Source of the DNA: Pestalotiopsis fici W106-1
Taxonomy: Eukaryota > Ascomycota > Sordariomycetes > Amphisphaeriales > Sporocadaceae
Direction of reading: 5' to 3'
Length of the DNA: 64,000 nucleotides
Assembly (NCBI RefSeq): GCF_000516985.1
Contig: NW_006917100.1
Location: 1,291,490 to 1,355,489 of the forward strand
A program made the position numbers and the translations under genes. Of the stretch, positions 47,780-61,460 are shown piece after piece. The notes under the pieces were generated by a model. The model was not told the origin of the DNA. It saw only the letters and a list, made by a program, of their open reading frames with translations, and did no database searches. Every line of letters begins with the position of its first letter. Position 1 is the first letter of the stretch.

Positions 47780-48774
47780 TTAGTTGTACCGTTGTCTGAA
47801 CCTCTCACTCTCCAGCAATTCTTGAACCTTTTGCACTGTACCCTCAATCTTGTCCCGTCCAAGGTGCGCCGCCATCTTCTTCTCGACAAGCTCCTCCATG
47901 GACTTAGCATCGGCGTCCAATTCCTTGCCCACATCTAGCAATTGTTAGCTTACGACATGCTACTTGAAGCCACCCGTAATTGATCACTTACCCAGCTTGT
48001 TGTACTCCCAGACGTTCGCCTTCATACCGATACCGTAGTATGCGTGCTTTTGAAGGAAAGCCAGCCAGATTTGCACAGTGTCAGGGTGTCCGTCGCGGAT
48101 CTGAAGAAGTCTCCGTCTTGTCACACGCTCAAAGTTCTCCTGACTCTTTTTGAAAATGAAATGCGACTTGGGCACTGTCCAGCGCTCGGTAATCTTGGGC
48201 AGCGGCACGGGGCCGAAGGCTGGGAGACCCAGGTAGTAGGCAGCCCGGAGGGCAAAGTCGCAGAAGAACTCGAGGTTCGGGACACTGTAGGATCGGAGTT
48301 GCAAGTCGCAGGATGGCACGCCGTAGGTGGGCGTCCTTCGCAGGGGTCGGAGATAGACGGCTTGAACTGCACGGGGGAGACGGAGAGCCTCCTTGTCGCC
48401 TTGTCCCGTCTTGATGTTGATCTCAGGCCTGCTAGATGTGAGCAATGGCACCTCTTGACGTATGTGCTGAATCAAGTTGCTGGGTGAGGCTTACTGCATG
48501 ACCAGAGACGGTGGTAGGTCGCTCTGGACAGGGAATTGGGTGGTTGGCTTTTTTGTCCTGTTTACTTTCGTTTAACACGACACGGTCTTTGAATATTCTC
48601 GTGCATATATCAACTCACACGTCGGCCATCGAGCGGGTGGATGCGATGGTGCCAGTGAAGGCATTTCGAGGTTGCTGGGCCTGCTCAGAGTCAGAAGAAG
48701 AATTGGAGGACAGCGCGTATCCGTGGACTGACCAATGGCCTTGCGACCGACTGTATTATCCGTGACCTCGTCAT
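47780..48774 (-). CDS. rsm10: mitochondrial small-subunit ribosomal protein uS10m
   Basis: Five exons, 48774-48733, 48680-48619, 48557-48495, 48428-47992 and 47934-47780, keep phase and give 252 residues. The uS10 core is in exon 4: YGVPSCDLQLRSYSVPNLEFFCDFALRAAYYLGLP, then GPVPLPKITERWTVPKSHF, KKSQENFERVTRRRLLQI and HPDTVQIWLAFLQKHAYYGIGMKAN. The N-terminus was rebuilt from three small exons: MTRSRIIQSVARPL | AQQPRNAFTGTIASTRSMADV | TKKPTTQFPVQSDLPPSLVMQ. It gives a basic mitochondrial presequence. The first intron is only 52 bases (donor GTCAGT, branch CTGAC, acceptor GAGCAG). The last exon gives a charged helical tail ending RFRQRYN. Exons 1-3 are supported by phase and splice signals only; exons 4 and 5 are firm. 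Divergent from csn5 with 323 bases between ATGs. Confidence 0.9.
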
Positions 48775-49097
48775 TGCGCCTGTGTTTGCGACTGCTTGGA
48801 GTTCCAAATCGTAAAGTCGCGATGGAATTGGTCCCCTACGAAACTGAAGTCTCGGAAATCTAACTAAGGTGCATAAAGTTATCCATGGCTACGCTTGTTA
48901 TCGATAAAGACTTATGCAGCATCCTAGCTGCCTCAAGCTCCCCGCCCATAGCACCTACCTACCCACCTACCTCAGTCACTATAACCAGGCATCCAAACGC
49001 CGATAAATAACCCCCCTCCAACATTCACCATTACCTACATTATCCCATCTATTCTGTTCAATCCGTGGCCACCAGCTCGTGGAGCCCGTAGGTCAAG
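48775..49097. other. shared divergent promoter of rsm10 and csn5
   Basis: 323 bases between the two start codons must serve both genes. It contains CACCTACCTACCCACCTACC at 48952-48971 and a TATCGATAA element near 48900. No other feature is seen. Confidence 0.6.
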
Positions 49098-50294
49098 ATG
49101 GATGTGGCAATGAAGTCATGGGGTAAGTGAAGTTCCTTGCTCGCATACTTAGAGGGGGTTATAAAGCTGTTGTAGAATGGCCTTACTCCCTCGCCAACTT
49201 TGGTTAATTCCGAGTAACGTACGAATTGCTGACTGATCTTTGTAGAGCTCGACAACGATATCAAGCTTGTCGATCCCACAAGAGACGCTCTGTACCGATA
49301 TGACAAGGCCGCACAAAAGGAAATTGACGGTAAAAAGCCGTGGCGACAGAACCCGAACCACTTCAAGCATGTGCGAATCAGCGCCGTCGCCCTCATCAAG
49401 ATGGTGATGCATGCCCGTTCTGGTGGAGAGATTGAAGTCATGGGCCTCATGCAAGGCTACGTCTCAGAGGATACGTTCATTGTGACAGATGCCTTTGGTT
49501 TGCCCGTCGAGGGAACCGAGACGAGAGTCAACGCCCAGGATGACGCAAACGAATACATGATCGAATACCTGCGCCTGAGCCGTGATCAGGGAGCTAGGGA
49601 GGAGAACGTAGTCGGTTGGTACCACAGTCACCCTGGCTATGGCTGCTGGCTATCCGGAATCGATGTCAGCACACAGGCCCTGCAGCAAAAGTTCCAAGAG
49701 CCCTTCCTTGCCGTGGTCATTGACCCCGATAGAACGATCAGTGCCGGCAGAGTCGAGATTGGTGCCTTCAGGACATACCCTGAGAATCACGTAGCAGATT
49801 CGTCCGCTGCGTCTGGCACAGCCACCAAGGATGCTTCCGCCGCCGGGGGACGCTCAGTACCTTTGGCCAAGGCGGCAGATTTCGGTGCGCACGCAAACAA
49901 ATACTACAGCCTGGAGGTCTCACACTTCAAGTCGACGCTCGACGCCTCGCTGCTCGACCTACTATGGAACAAGTACTGGGTCCAAACGCTGTCGCAATCT
50001 ACGCTCTTCACAAATCGTGACTATGGCAACAAGCAGATGCTGGACTTGGGCAGCAAGATTCGCGAAGCTACCACGTCACTCTCGCGACAAAGAGGTGGCC
50101 AGATGTTTGGCTCGGGTAGGGCCATCGATACTGAGCTAGAGAAGCTGTCACGGGATAGTCAAGCCGTCGTCGGAAAGGAGGTTCAGGGATTGGTCGCGAC
50201 TGAGGTCAAGTCAAAGCTGTTTAACGGTTTGGGTAATGCTGAGCCGACTGCCGGTGCCGAGGCTGTACAAATTAAGAGCGAGGCAGATGTTTGA
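49098..50294 (+). CDS. csn5: COP9 signalosome subunit 5 (JAMM deneddylase)
   Basis: Exons 49098-49122 and 49246-50294 join at phase 1 to 357 residues. CSN5/Rri1 is the catalytic subunit of the COP9 signalosome and removes Nedd8/Rub1 from cullins, so it tunes SCF-type ubiquitin ligases. The JAMM zinc site is complete: Glu72 in [10 protein letters not shown] and [14 protein letters not shown] with His135, His137 and Asp148 (HxHx7SxxD), so the enzyme should be active. The MPN domain lies at about residues 50-185; the C-terminal half ([28 protein letters not shown]) is the helical CSN-assembly region. The first exon encodes only MDVAMKSW plus one base. Convergent with the mitochondrial GluRS gene, 275 bases apart. 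Confidence 0.96.
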
Positions 50295-50569
50295 TTGGCT
50301 TAGTGGTGCCTCAAGAGAGTTGCCATGCGCATATGCTTGCATAGTAGCAAGCATCAATCATGCAGGCGGTTATGAGATACGAAGCATTGGACGGCGTTTA
50401 GAGAGTTAAGGCTTCTGCAATTATGTCTCGACCATGGTCTGGGTCATGATGACACCAGACTGGTCAGCTCTAGATTTACATGATTCCATACTGTGATAAG
50501 ACGTGGCTACAAATACATAAATTTGATACATGTGGTACACCTTTGGCAAGGCTTGCTGTCGATGTGCCT

Positions 50570-53790
<3,221 letters not shown>

Positions 53791-55265
53791 ATGGACAGCC
53801 CCGGACCTTCTGCAGGTCAAGATGACCTCGATCTCTACGGTGAGTTCTGCACTTATCGATAGGCCCTATCATCTATCGTTTGGTTGTACCGCAATCGCCG
53901 ACTGACACAACCACATTGCAGAGTTGCTTGGCATCGAGAGAAGCGCAACCCCGGACCAGATCAAGAAGGCCTACCGGAAGGTACGTAACCATCATCTGGG
54001 AAATTGTGCGCATATCCACTAACTCACAACTCCAAAGCTTGCCCTGAAGCACCACCCCGACAAGGTCCCGGAGGACCAGCGCGAAGAGTCAGAAGCCAAG
54101 TTCAAGGCCGTCACACAAGCATATGAGATTCTTCGCGATGAAGACAAGCGAGAGATGTACGACCGCCACGGCATGGCCGCTTTTGACCCCAGCAGAGGCG
54201 GCGGCATGGGACCCGAGGTCGATATCAACGACATCCTGGCACAAATGTTCGGCATGGGTATGGGTGGAGGCCCTGGCGGTGGCAGGCCCCGAGGTCCTAT
54301 GAAGGGCCCTGACGATGAGAATGCCTACAGCATCTCGCTGGAAGATCTCTACAAGGGCAAGACTGTCAAGTTCGCCGCAGACAAGCAGATCGTCTGCGGT
54401 ACCTGCAAGGGCTCTGGCGCCAAGGAGAAGGTCAAGCCCGAGACCTGCCAGCGGTGCAAGGGCCGCGGCAAGGTTGAGGCCTTCAGACAGGTTGGTCCTG
54501 GTATGGTAGCCCGGGAGGCTGCCATTTGCGACAGATGTGAGGGTTCTGGCAATTCCATCAAGGAGAAGGACCGATGCAAGAAGTGCAAGGGCAAGCGCAC
54601 AGTCAAGGAGAGGAAGCCGCTCGAGATTTACATTCCGCGCGGTTCCATGCAAGGCGAGCGTATTGTCCTCGAGGGCGAGGCTGATCAGCATCCGGATATG
54701 CGACCTGGAGACCTGGTTTTCATCCTGGAGGAGGAGCCGCATGACGTATTCAACAGAATCGGCGCCGATTTGTCGGCAGATCTCGATATCACTCTTGCAG
54801 AGGCTCTTACTGGATTCTCGCGCGTCGTCTTGACTCACCTTGACGGCCGCGGCATCAAGATTACCCACCCACGGGGCAAGATCTTGCAACCCGGCCAAGT
54901 GTTGAAGGTCGAGGGTGAAGGTATGCCTCACAAGCGTGGAGACGGCAAGGGCGATCTCTACCTGTTGGTCAAGATCCAGTTCCCCGAGGATGGATGGTTG
55001 CAGGATGATGACAGCCAATACGAGGCTCTTTGCAAGCTGTTGCCTCCCCCCGCTGAGCCCATCAAGGCTGAGGAAGTTGACGAGGTGGAGTACGACGAGG
55101 ATGCTGACATTGAAGAGGTAAGTTTGTTAAGAGAAACGTTTCGGGCATGTTCGTATATGCTGACTGATGAAATAGATGGGAGCCCAGTCGGGAGACCCTC
55201 GATACCAGAATGAGTGGGCTGACGATGATGATGAGGCGGGCGGTGCCCAGTGTGCACAGCAGTAA
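53791..55265 (+). CDS. type I J-protein (DnaJ/Hsp40), Xdj1-like, with CAQQ C-terminus
   Basis: Exons 53791-53839, 53922-53980, 54038-55117 and 55176-55265 join in phase to 425 residues. It is a co-chaperone that stimulates Hsp70. The J domain has HPD at 42-44; a Gly/Met-rich linker ([13 protein letters not shown]) follows. Then come four zinc-binding CxxC motifs with Cys at 156/159, 173/176, 200/203 and 216/219, and two beta-barrel substrate domains ending near residue 345. The [17 protein letters not shown] context and the absence of a Ydj1-like N-terminus suggest the Xdj1 branch rather than Ydj1/Mas5; this is a judgement from memory. The last exon adds an acidic tail and ends [19 protein letters not shown] fits the CaaX pattern, so the protein may be farnesylated and membrane-attached, as Ydj1 is. 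Without the last exon the CaaX box would be missed. Confidence 0.92.
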
Positions 55266-56309
55266 TGAGTTATGAGACATGAACACCATTGACTCAAAAG
55301 TATAGACAAGCGATGTATCAGGTTCAGGTTGGCGGGGAGCACTGCTTATAGACTGGTTGAGAGATACTGGTTACATCTCTGCGATTTGGGTCTTATGAGA
55401 ATCGCCCAAGCAAGTCGGCATGAGTTCTCGGGGGGCCGTCCACACGTTTGACGATTCCCTCGGGCTCTTCGGCTGCTTGGTTGTAAAGAGGAGTTGTTGG
55501 TGCTATACTTCCAGCACCAATAAAAGAAAAAAATAACAGTGCAATTCTGGTTCATTGGTTCATGATGTGCAAAGTCTTCATGTCGGGCATTTTCATGATA
55601 GACGACAAACAAATAAGAAGAGTATGTGTGACAATGATACCAAGATCCTGAGGCATTCACACTGAACCAAGTAATTTTGATTTTATTTTATGAAAGGAGA
55701 TTGAATTCATGCCATCAAGGGACTCAAGTTCGGAGACATCGGAGCCAGGCCCTAGATCAATCCTCTGCCACCGTACCTGCGGTCAATCTGAATATGGTCG
55801 TTATTGGGCTACGGTTCATCCTGTATGATGGCCAACATACTCTGTACATAGAGTACACACAATAGGTCCATATACAAAGTGGTATGCTCCATATCAGACC
55901 CCTGGCGACTGGCCTTTCTCCCAATCAAATGCATCAATCATCAGTCATAAAAAGGTTCAGAGGTTCCAAGTCCCGCCCCCCACCCAACCACATAGCCCCA
56001 CCTCAGAAGTGCGCTAAGCTGCGGCTTTCCTCCAGCCAAAAAGCACCTGCTTTGGAAATTTTCTCTCACGTGACGCACAGAACCCTAAGCAAATCGACCA
56101 ATCCACCAAAAATTTAGCGACTTGCAGGAGAGCAAAGGAAATTTGCCCTTGGAAGCGACCCGATCCGACCTCAATCGACAACCCATCGACCATCCCGACA
56201 CGGTAAGGATAAAATCAGTCAAGGTGCGTTTGCTGCCCGGCAGACAGGATTCTGCTCGCCATTCCGACAATTATCTCGAGTTCATTTTCCAGCTGACATT
56301 CGATTCAAG
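55266..56309. other. intergenic, J-protein 3' end and rpl32 promoter
   Basis: 1.0 kb. The right third carries the Cbf1-type and CCCTAA elements listed separately. No further gene is seen. Confidence 0.6.
56066..56088. promoter_or_regulatory. TCACGTGA and AACCCTAA elements upstream of rpl32
   Basis: TCACGTGA (56066-56073), a palindromic Cbf1-type site, is followed seven bases later by AACCCTAA (56081-56088), a telobox/Tbf1-type site. They are 222-244 bases before the rpl32 ATG. Tbf1 with Cbf1 is the known ribosomal-protein gene regulator pair in Candida albicans; its use here is inference. Confidence 0.55.
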
Positions 56310-57027
56310 ATGGTTTCCGCAAAGAAGCACGTTCCCATCGTCAAGAAGCGTACGTCCAACCCGAATCCACGATCTCCACCGCAAAACGATGTCACGATCG
56401 AGCCGAGGAGTGAAACGAAAACGCAATGAGGAACCTCCAATGTTGACATGATATTTCGCAAATAGGCACCAAGAGCTTCCGTCGCCACCAGAGCGACCGC
56501 TTCATGCGCGTTGACCCATCATGGCGCAAGCCCAAGGGTATCGACAACCGTGTCCGCAGACGTTTCAAGGGTAACCAGGTCATGCCCTCGGTACGTTTTA
56601 CCACCCGATTGACGGAGGAGACGATGGAGAGACGAACAAGAGATCTCTCACGGCAGGAACGAACATGAAAGCTGATGTTGGGACAATTTTGATTAGATCG
56701 GTTTCGGTTCCAACAAGAAGACTCGCCACATGATGCCTTCCGGCCACAAGGCTTTCCTCGTCAGCAACACCAAGGACGTTGAGTTGCTGCTTATGCACAA
56801 CCGCACCTACGCCGCAGAGTATGTTTGACCCGATCGAATCTGGCTGGTCTGACGTCGACCACGGTCACCGCTGGCTGGGACGGATCATGGCGGGAGGCAA
56901 AGCTGACAAGAATTACAGGATCGCCCACAACGTTTCGTCGAGAAAGCGTGTCGATATCATCTCTCGCGCAAAGCAACTGGGTGTCAAGGTTACCAACCCC
57001 AAGGCAAAGGTTACCACCGAGATCTAA
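56310..57027 (+). CDS. rpl32: 60S ribosomal protein eL32
   Basis: Four exons, 56310-56349, 56466-56590, 56697-56818 and 56919-57027, keep phase and give 131 residues, the normal length. eL32 is a structural protein of the cytosolic large subunit. [64 protein letters not shown] and [24 protein letters not shown] are all diagnostic. Intron 1 begins after codon 13, a usual place in fungal ribosomal-protein genes; introns are 116, 106 and 100 bases. I checked the introns for box C/D snoRNA motifs and found no convincing one. A Cbf1/Tbf1-like element pair lies upstream. Confidence 0.97.
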
Positions 57028-58579
57028 GGGAACGATCAATTGTGAACTGCGGCGACTTTTGGGGTGTACGGCTTCTCGATTTTCGGCAAACATTGCATTA
57101 TGCATGGGAATGGATTTGCTCTGGTCAAGGACGGTCACGAGCCTGGCATGTATTTCGTGCTAGAAAAATGAAATACATCTACGAATGACAACATGAATTG
57201 GTCTTTTGTCTGGAGTTGTGAGGATAGGGGAAAAAAAGTTTGCAACGCCAAGGACACTCCAAACGACACAACGCTATACGAGCAGAGATACCACTTGCCT
57301 TCCGAAAGAAACAGGCAGAATGTATCACAGGTTCATTTTTGTTCCCTCAGCAAATGGAGATAGCGCAATGCCACCGCAATTGAAACTCCAAGGCTCCGCT
57401 GTCACATCATTTCTTGTCGAGTGAGATCCAGTCCAGTACTGAGACAGCATGCAACCTAGTCCTCCGCATTCAGCGACTTGAACAGCACAAAAGATTTTTT
57501 GACTGCTGACTCCAGCCTCAGAACCCAAGTTCAGATCACTCCTGTTGTTTTCGCCCCTGCTACCGAACAATCCCAGACTAATCATCTATTGAAGTATCAT
57601 GGGCAAACCAATTGCTCTCTTCCCAGTCGCCTAACTGCAATCAAATAAATCATCAAGTCCGAGCTACTCTCTTCTCAAGGACTAGTCGCCTTTCTTGCCA
57701 AGACTTATATGCCACTTATTTAGATTGATGATTAGCTCTCACTGGCTAATCCAAGATTGCGATCATTGGTGAATAAGAATCTACGAGTTATTGGTACGAG
57801 GATAATTGAACATAAATGTCCTCCTTGGCTAGCATGGGCTGACAATTCAAATCGGCCACGACAATAGGCCATGCTTCCGCCGTCGTTCGCTTTTTCTTAT
57901 TAACTGTCTCACTATTTCGGTAGTTTGCTAACATTCACTGTGGCTCATATTATTCGTCGAAAGTTTTGCAAATCTCATTACCAGAATTTCTCAGCTCCTG
58001 TAACTATGAGGTGACCTTGCTGGATAACAGGCACGAACGTTGACTTATGAGCTCAGAAATGACTAGAATTACACAAGCTATCGCTTGTCTTGTGCCCGAG
58101 ACTAGGGTTTTTTTTTTTTTTTTTTTTTTTTTTTCCCTCTCTGTTTTGGGTTTTTGGTTTTATCAGTCATTTTCCTCTGCCAGATTGATGCAATTGAGAA
58201 TTCTGGTTGAATGACAAGGTGGCAAGCGTGTCAACCCGAAACAGATATCAAGAACAAACCGACTTGAGAGATAACACATTGCGATTTTCTCGGTGCCCAT
58301 GGTACTTGTCTTCATGATTTTGCAGGTATATCCGCTTTCGGACTCTGAGGTCAACGAATAGGCTTGGAATAGTGAGGGAGTCACTGGACGGTGTTGGGCG
58401 GATACTTGACATTGGCCATGGGAATATTTGCAAGCGATATATACTTGAAAAACGCAATAGTGAAATTTATCTGACAAGAAATGAAGTACACAATAATTGG
58501 CACGATCTAGCGGCCACGGTCTTCAACCCTTCCTGCACACCACTTGATTACCCACCCCCCAATCAATATCATCCATAAT
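57028..58579. other. 1.6 kb convergent 3' region, rpl32 / pectate lyase
   Basis: No family-like frame. It contains a T27 run. AT-rich from about 57600 to 58150. Nothing else is recognised. Confidence 0.6.
58108..58134. repeat. T27 homopolymer
   Basis: Twenty-seven consecutive T in noncoding sequence, flanked by GGG and CCC. It could be genomic slippage or the trace of an old retroposed poly(A) tail on the other strand; no element body or target-site duplication is evident beside it. Confidence 0.85.
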
Positions 58580-59534
58580 TTAGGACTCGGTAATGTCACT
58601 CTCGTCGTAGATGCAGTAGGTGCCATCAGCGCCAGAGCCAGTCTTGGTAGGCTCATCGCCCGTGTCATTGCCCTCATAGGTGACGCAAATATCGTCAACG
58701 TCGGAAACCGTAACATCGGAGAAGGTGGCCGAGTCACCGTAGTTCTCATTGATACCGGCGAGGGACGAGCCGTCAGAGGCGGTAACGCCGCTGATGATGA
58801 CGTGGCGCTCATACATGTCGTCGCCTTGTTTCGATCATTAGGATGATGGTTATATTTACGTGGAAAGTTGCCACCAAGAAAGAAGAAAAAGAAGAAGAAA
58901 AACTTACAGTTGCCACAGCTACGGTAGAGCTTGCCAAATTCCGAGACGGTGAAATCGGAAATGGAAATGGTACCACCACCATTGTGCTGAATCACCTTGT
59001 CCTCGGCGCCAAAGGCACCGCCGCCCTTGATGTAGGTGGTGTCGCCGCTGTCCTGGACCTTGACAGTAAAGGCGTCCTCGCAGACGGCCGACCACCAAAC
59101 GTTGCTGAGAGTGCAGCCACCTTGACACTGGAAGTAATGGATCATCAGTAGGAGCATGGTGAAGAAGAAATATGGCGTATAGCGAGGATTTCAGTAGAGG
59201 AAGCGGGTTATGTATGACTTACGTGAACACCCTCGATCTGGTTGGGTCCAATAATGACATTGCTCAGAGAAGCGCCCTCCTCGAGGATGAAGACGGCGTC
59301 AGAGTCACCACCCTCCTCCTGCCCGGTGCAAGAGACACCACGGTCAATGGCGTACATGCCACCATCAAAGGAGTCACCAGCAGCAATTGTCTTGGCCGAT
59401 GAGAATGTGGAAGAGCCCGAAGATGCTGGGAGGGAGTCACGGGCTTTTAGAGCCTTGGGGGCCGGAGTGATGACCGGGCCAGGCGCGGCTGTGACTCCGA
59501 GAGCGAGAGCGGCGGCGACGAGTGCGTACTGCAT
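58580..59534 (-). CDS. secreted pectate lyase, polysaccharide lyase family 3
   Basis: Exons 59534-59223, 59127-58908 and 58824-58580 join in phase to 258 residues, the usual PL3 size. It cleaves de-esterified pectin (polygalacturonate) by beta-elimination, calcium-dependent, outside the cell. A signal peptide is clear ([17 protein letters not shown] then [16 protein letters not shown], with a possible Kex2-type KAR site). PL3 words in order: [87 protein letters not shown] and [16 protein letters not shown]. Even Cys content fits disulfides. It is the only secreted wall-degrading enzyme in the window and implies access to plant material. The upstream TATA box and inverted repeat suggest regulated expression. 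Confidence 0.95.
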
Positions 59535-59720
59535 TTTTGCGAAGAGATGGTGAAAAAAAGTGGTCTATAAGTCTGCTTGAGAAACTAGGGAAAGAAGGAA
59601 GATCCAAGCACTGCTTGTACTGAGTGAACAAGATATCAGGATAGAGAATCTGAAGACTTTATGAAGGAATGGATAGAGAGCTTGAAGAATGGTCATGATT
59701 CTGGTCGGATGAGACGGCAT

Positions 59721-59728
59721 CTTTTATA
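59721..59728 (-). promoter_or_regulatory. TATA box of the pectate lyase gene
   Basis: TATAAAAG on the minus strand, about 187 bases before the ATG. A clear TATA box is typical of strongly regulated fungal genes. The leader this implies (~150 bases) is plausible. Confidence 0.55.
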
Positions 59729-59832
59729 CAAATCTGAGCCCTATGGAAACTATTCAACCACCTTCAACAGTCGGTAGTCGGTGTCGACTCAACAACATTG
59801 GCTGCCCACGTGTATGGCGAGGGTATCATCCC

Positions 59833-59847
59833 GGTCTCCGCGAGACC
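59833..59847. promoter_or_regulatory. inverted repeat GGTCTC-CGC-GAGACC upstream of pectate lyase
   Basis: A perfect 6-base inverted repeat with a 3-base spacer, about 300 bases before the ATG and 100 bases upstream of the TATA box. It overlaps CTCCGC, a CreA-type (SYGGRG) site on the other strand. It could be a dimeric regulator site; the binder is unknown. Confidence 0.4.
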
Positions 59848-61460
59848 AGGCATGATATTCGATAAGGCTTTTTTGAGATCTGAGTGATGGTTAGTTGTGT
59901 ATAGTCCCCTGACACTACTCTAGATGCTTCTCAAAAAGAACAAGATGACAAAAAAGCCATCAATGAGAACAATCTTGTTTGCTCTTGGCAGGAATGTTTA
60001 TGGGGATCTATTGCCGCCTTGAGACACGGTCACGGAAGCAGTGAACCAATGAAGACGAGATCGCTGACGAGTCCAAGGTCCCCAAATCTGGGGTACAGCC
60101 TTGGTTTGGAGTATTTTACAAATTTTCTGGAGTCCTGGTCAAGGGTCGTTATTGGTCACCCAGACCAGGAAAAAGCACATTTAAACCCTGGCTCATTTCT
60201 ACAATAGGGAGAAAGGGGATCTATCTCTTACAACAACGCAGAGGGCTATGGTGGAAGTGGCAGCACAATATGATCAATCACATATACGTCAGTTGTATCG
60301 TCGAACTGGAGTAATAAGTCTTTGAAATTGTATCCTGCAGATATCCCATCCTTGAAAGGCAACCTCTTTTCTCTTGGCATGAGCGTCAAATTGTGATAAA
60401 CTCGTATGTTTTTCTCAAAGTGTTGTAAATCCTTACCTGACGTATACCCGCGGAGCCAGTCAGCCGTCGACTCTATGCGGCGTGATAGCCATGAGGATAC
60501 GATCCTGGAAGGATTTTGCGTGTTTTATTGCGAGTTGACCCCCATATACTCCATTATCCTACATGGTAGATGGGGACCATGGGGGTAACATTGCAAATGA
60601 AGAAAGAGAGAAAATGACTCTCTGGTTACACCTTGTACTGAACCACGTTGTCGGTTCTCGACGCTGAGCGGCGGAGAAATTATGAGCTTGTCAAGTCTTG
60701 TCGTCGCTTCCCGCCTCTGGATGTGGTATAGAGGCAGCGAAACCCCAGTCACAGGGGGTGGAATCTGTGACTGCCAAGCACGATCGGCCTCTTGGCAGCC
60801 CCCTCAGTGCAGGTTTAGCGACGGCGACAAACGGAAATAAGACCCCTGTGTTAAACCTGGAATATATTACTCTAGTCGTCATGCTTTCTTTTCCTGCTGT
60901 CCCCTAATGTTGGGGTATGGCTTGTATGGGTGGTCGTGTGCCTTGTACGACCATGATGAGGCTCAAAGTCTTGTCTCGGCTGCCACCTACACAAATGGAG
61001 AAGGGCTCGGCCGTTGGTGGCGTCCGATTTCTCCGGCGGCTGCCAAGTCAACTACCGGCAGATGGCCATGGTATCTCTGTTGTCTGCAGGCACATCGTTG
61101 CAGTTGCATTGTGCTTTCGCTATCGGCGACGGTACGGGATTAGGAGATATGATGATGTACGCAGGTTAGATTGACTCTTGTTTCGAAATAAGAACCGTCA
61201 TGGTCAAGTTGTACAGATGTTGAACATGAACAAGAGCATCGGCTGACGCACTTTCCTGCCTTTCGCTATTTGGGTATGTTAATTGGTTCTTTCTATCGAC
61301 TCTATTCGTACTCGGATTTTGAACCAGATGCCCTGGTTGGCCGCTTGCCAGCCGCTCTATAATCCTCCAACTCCGGATATCATCTATAACGCTATGCCAG
61401 CAGAAACGACAATCTATATCTTACAATGTGCATGTTGGCGACTTGCGCTTCGCCTACATG

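Larger units (their letters stand above)
59535..61460. other. 1.9 kb intergenic, pectate lyase promoter to NDH-2 3' end
   Basis: Contains the TATA box and inverted repeat of the pectate lyase gene and CTGGGG/CTCCGC motifs that fit the CreA consensus. No family-like frame is seen. Confidence 0.6.

Noticed and set aside
48619..48774. Apparent frameshift in the uS10m presequence
   Set aside because: A 52-base intron with donor GTCAGT, branch CTGAC and acceptor GAGCAG restores the frame, so no assembly error is needed.
54089..55018. Minus-strand 309-codon frame opposite the J-protein gene
   Set aside because: Antisense shadow caused by the codon composition of the conserved DnaJ exon.
58108..58134. 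T27 run as poly(A) tail of a retroelement
   Set aside because: No element body, reverse-transcriptase frame or target-site duplication could be found beside it; kept only as a homopolymer.
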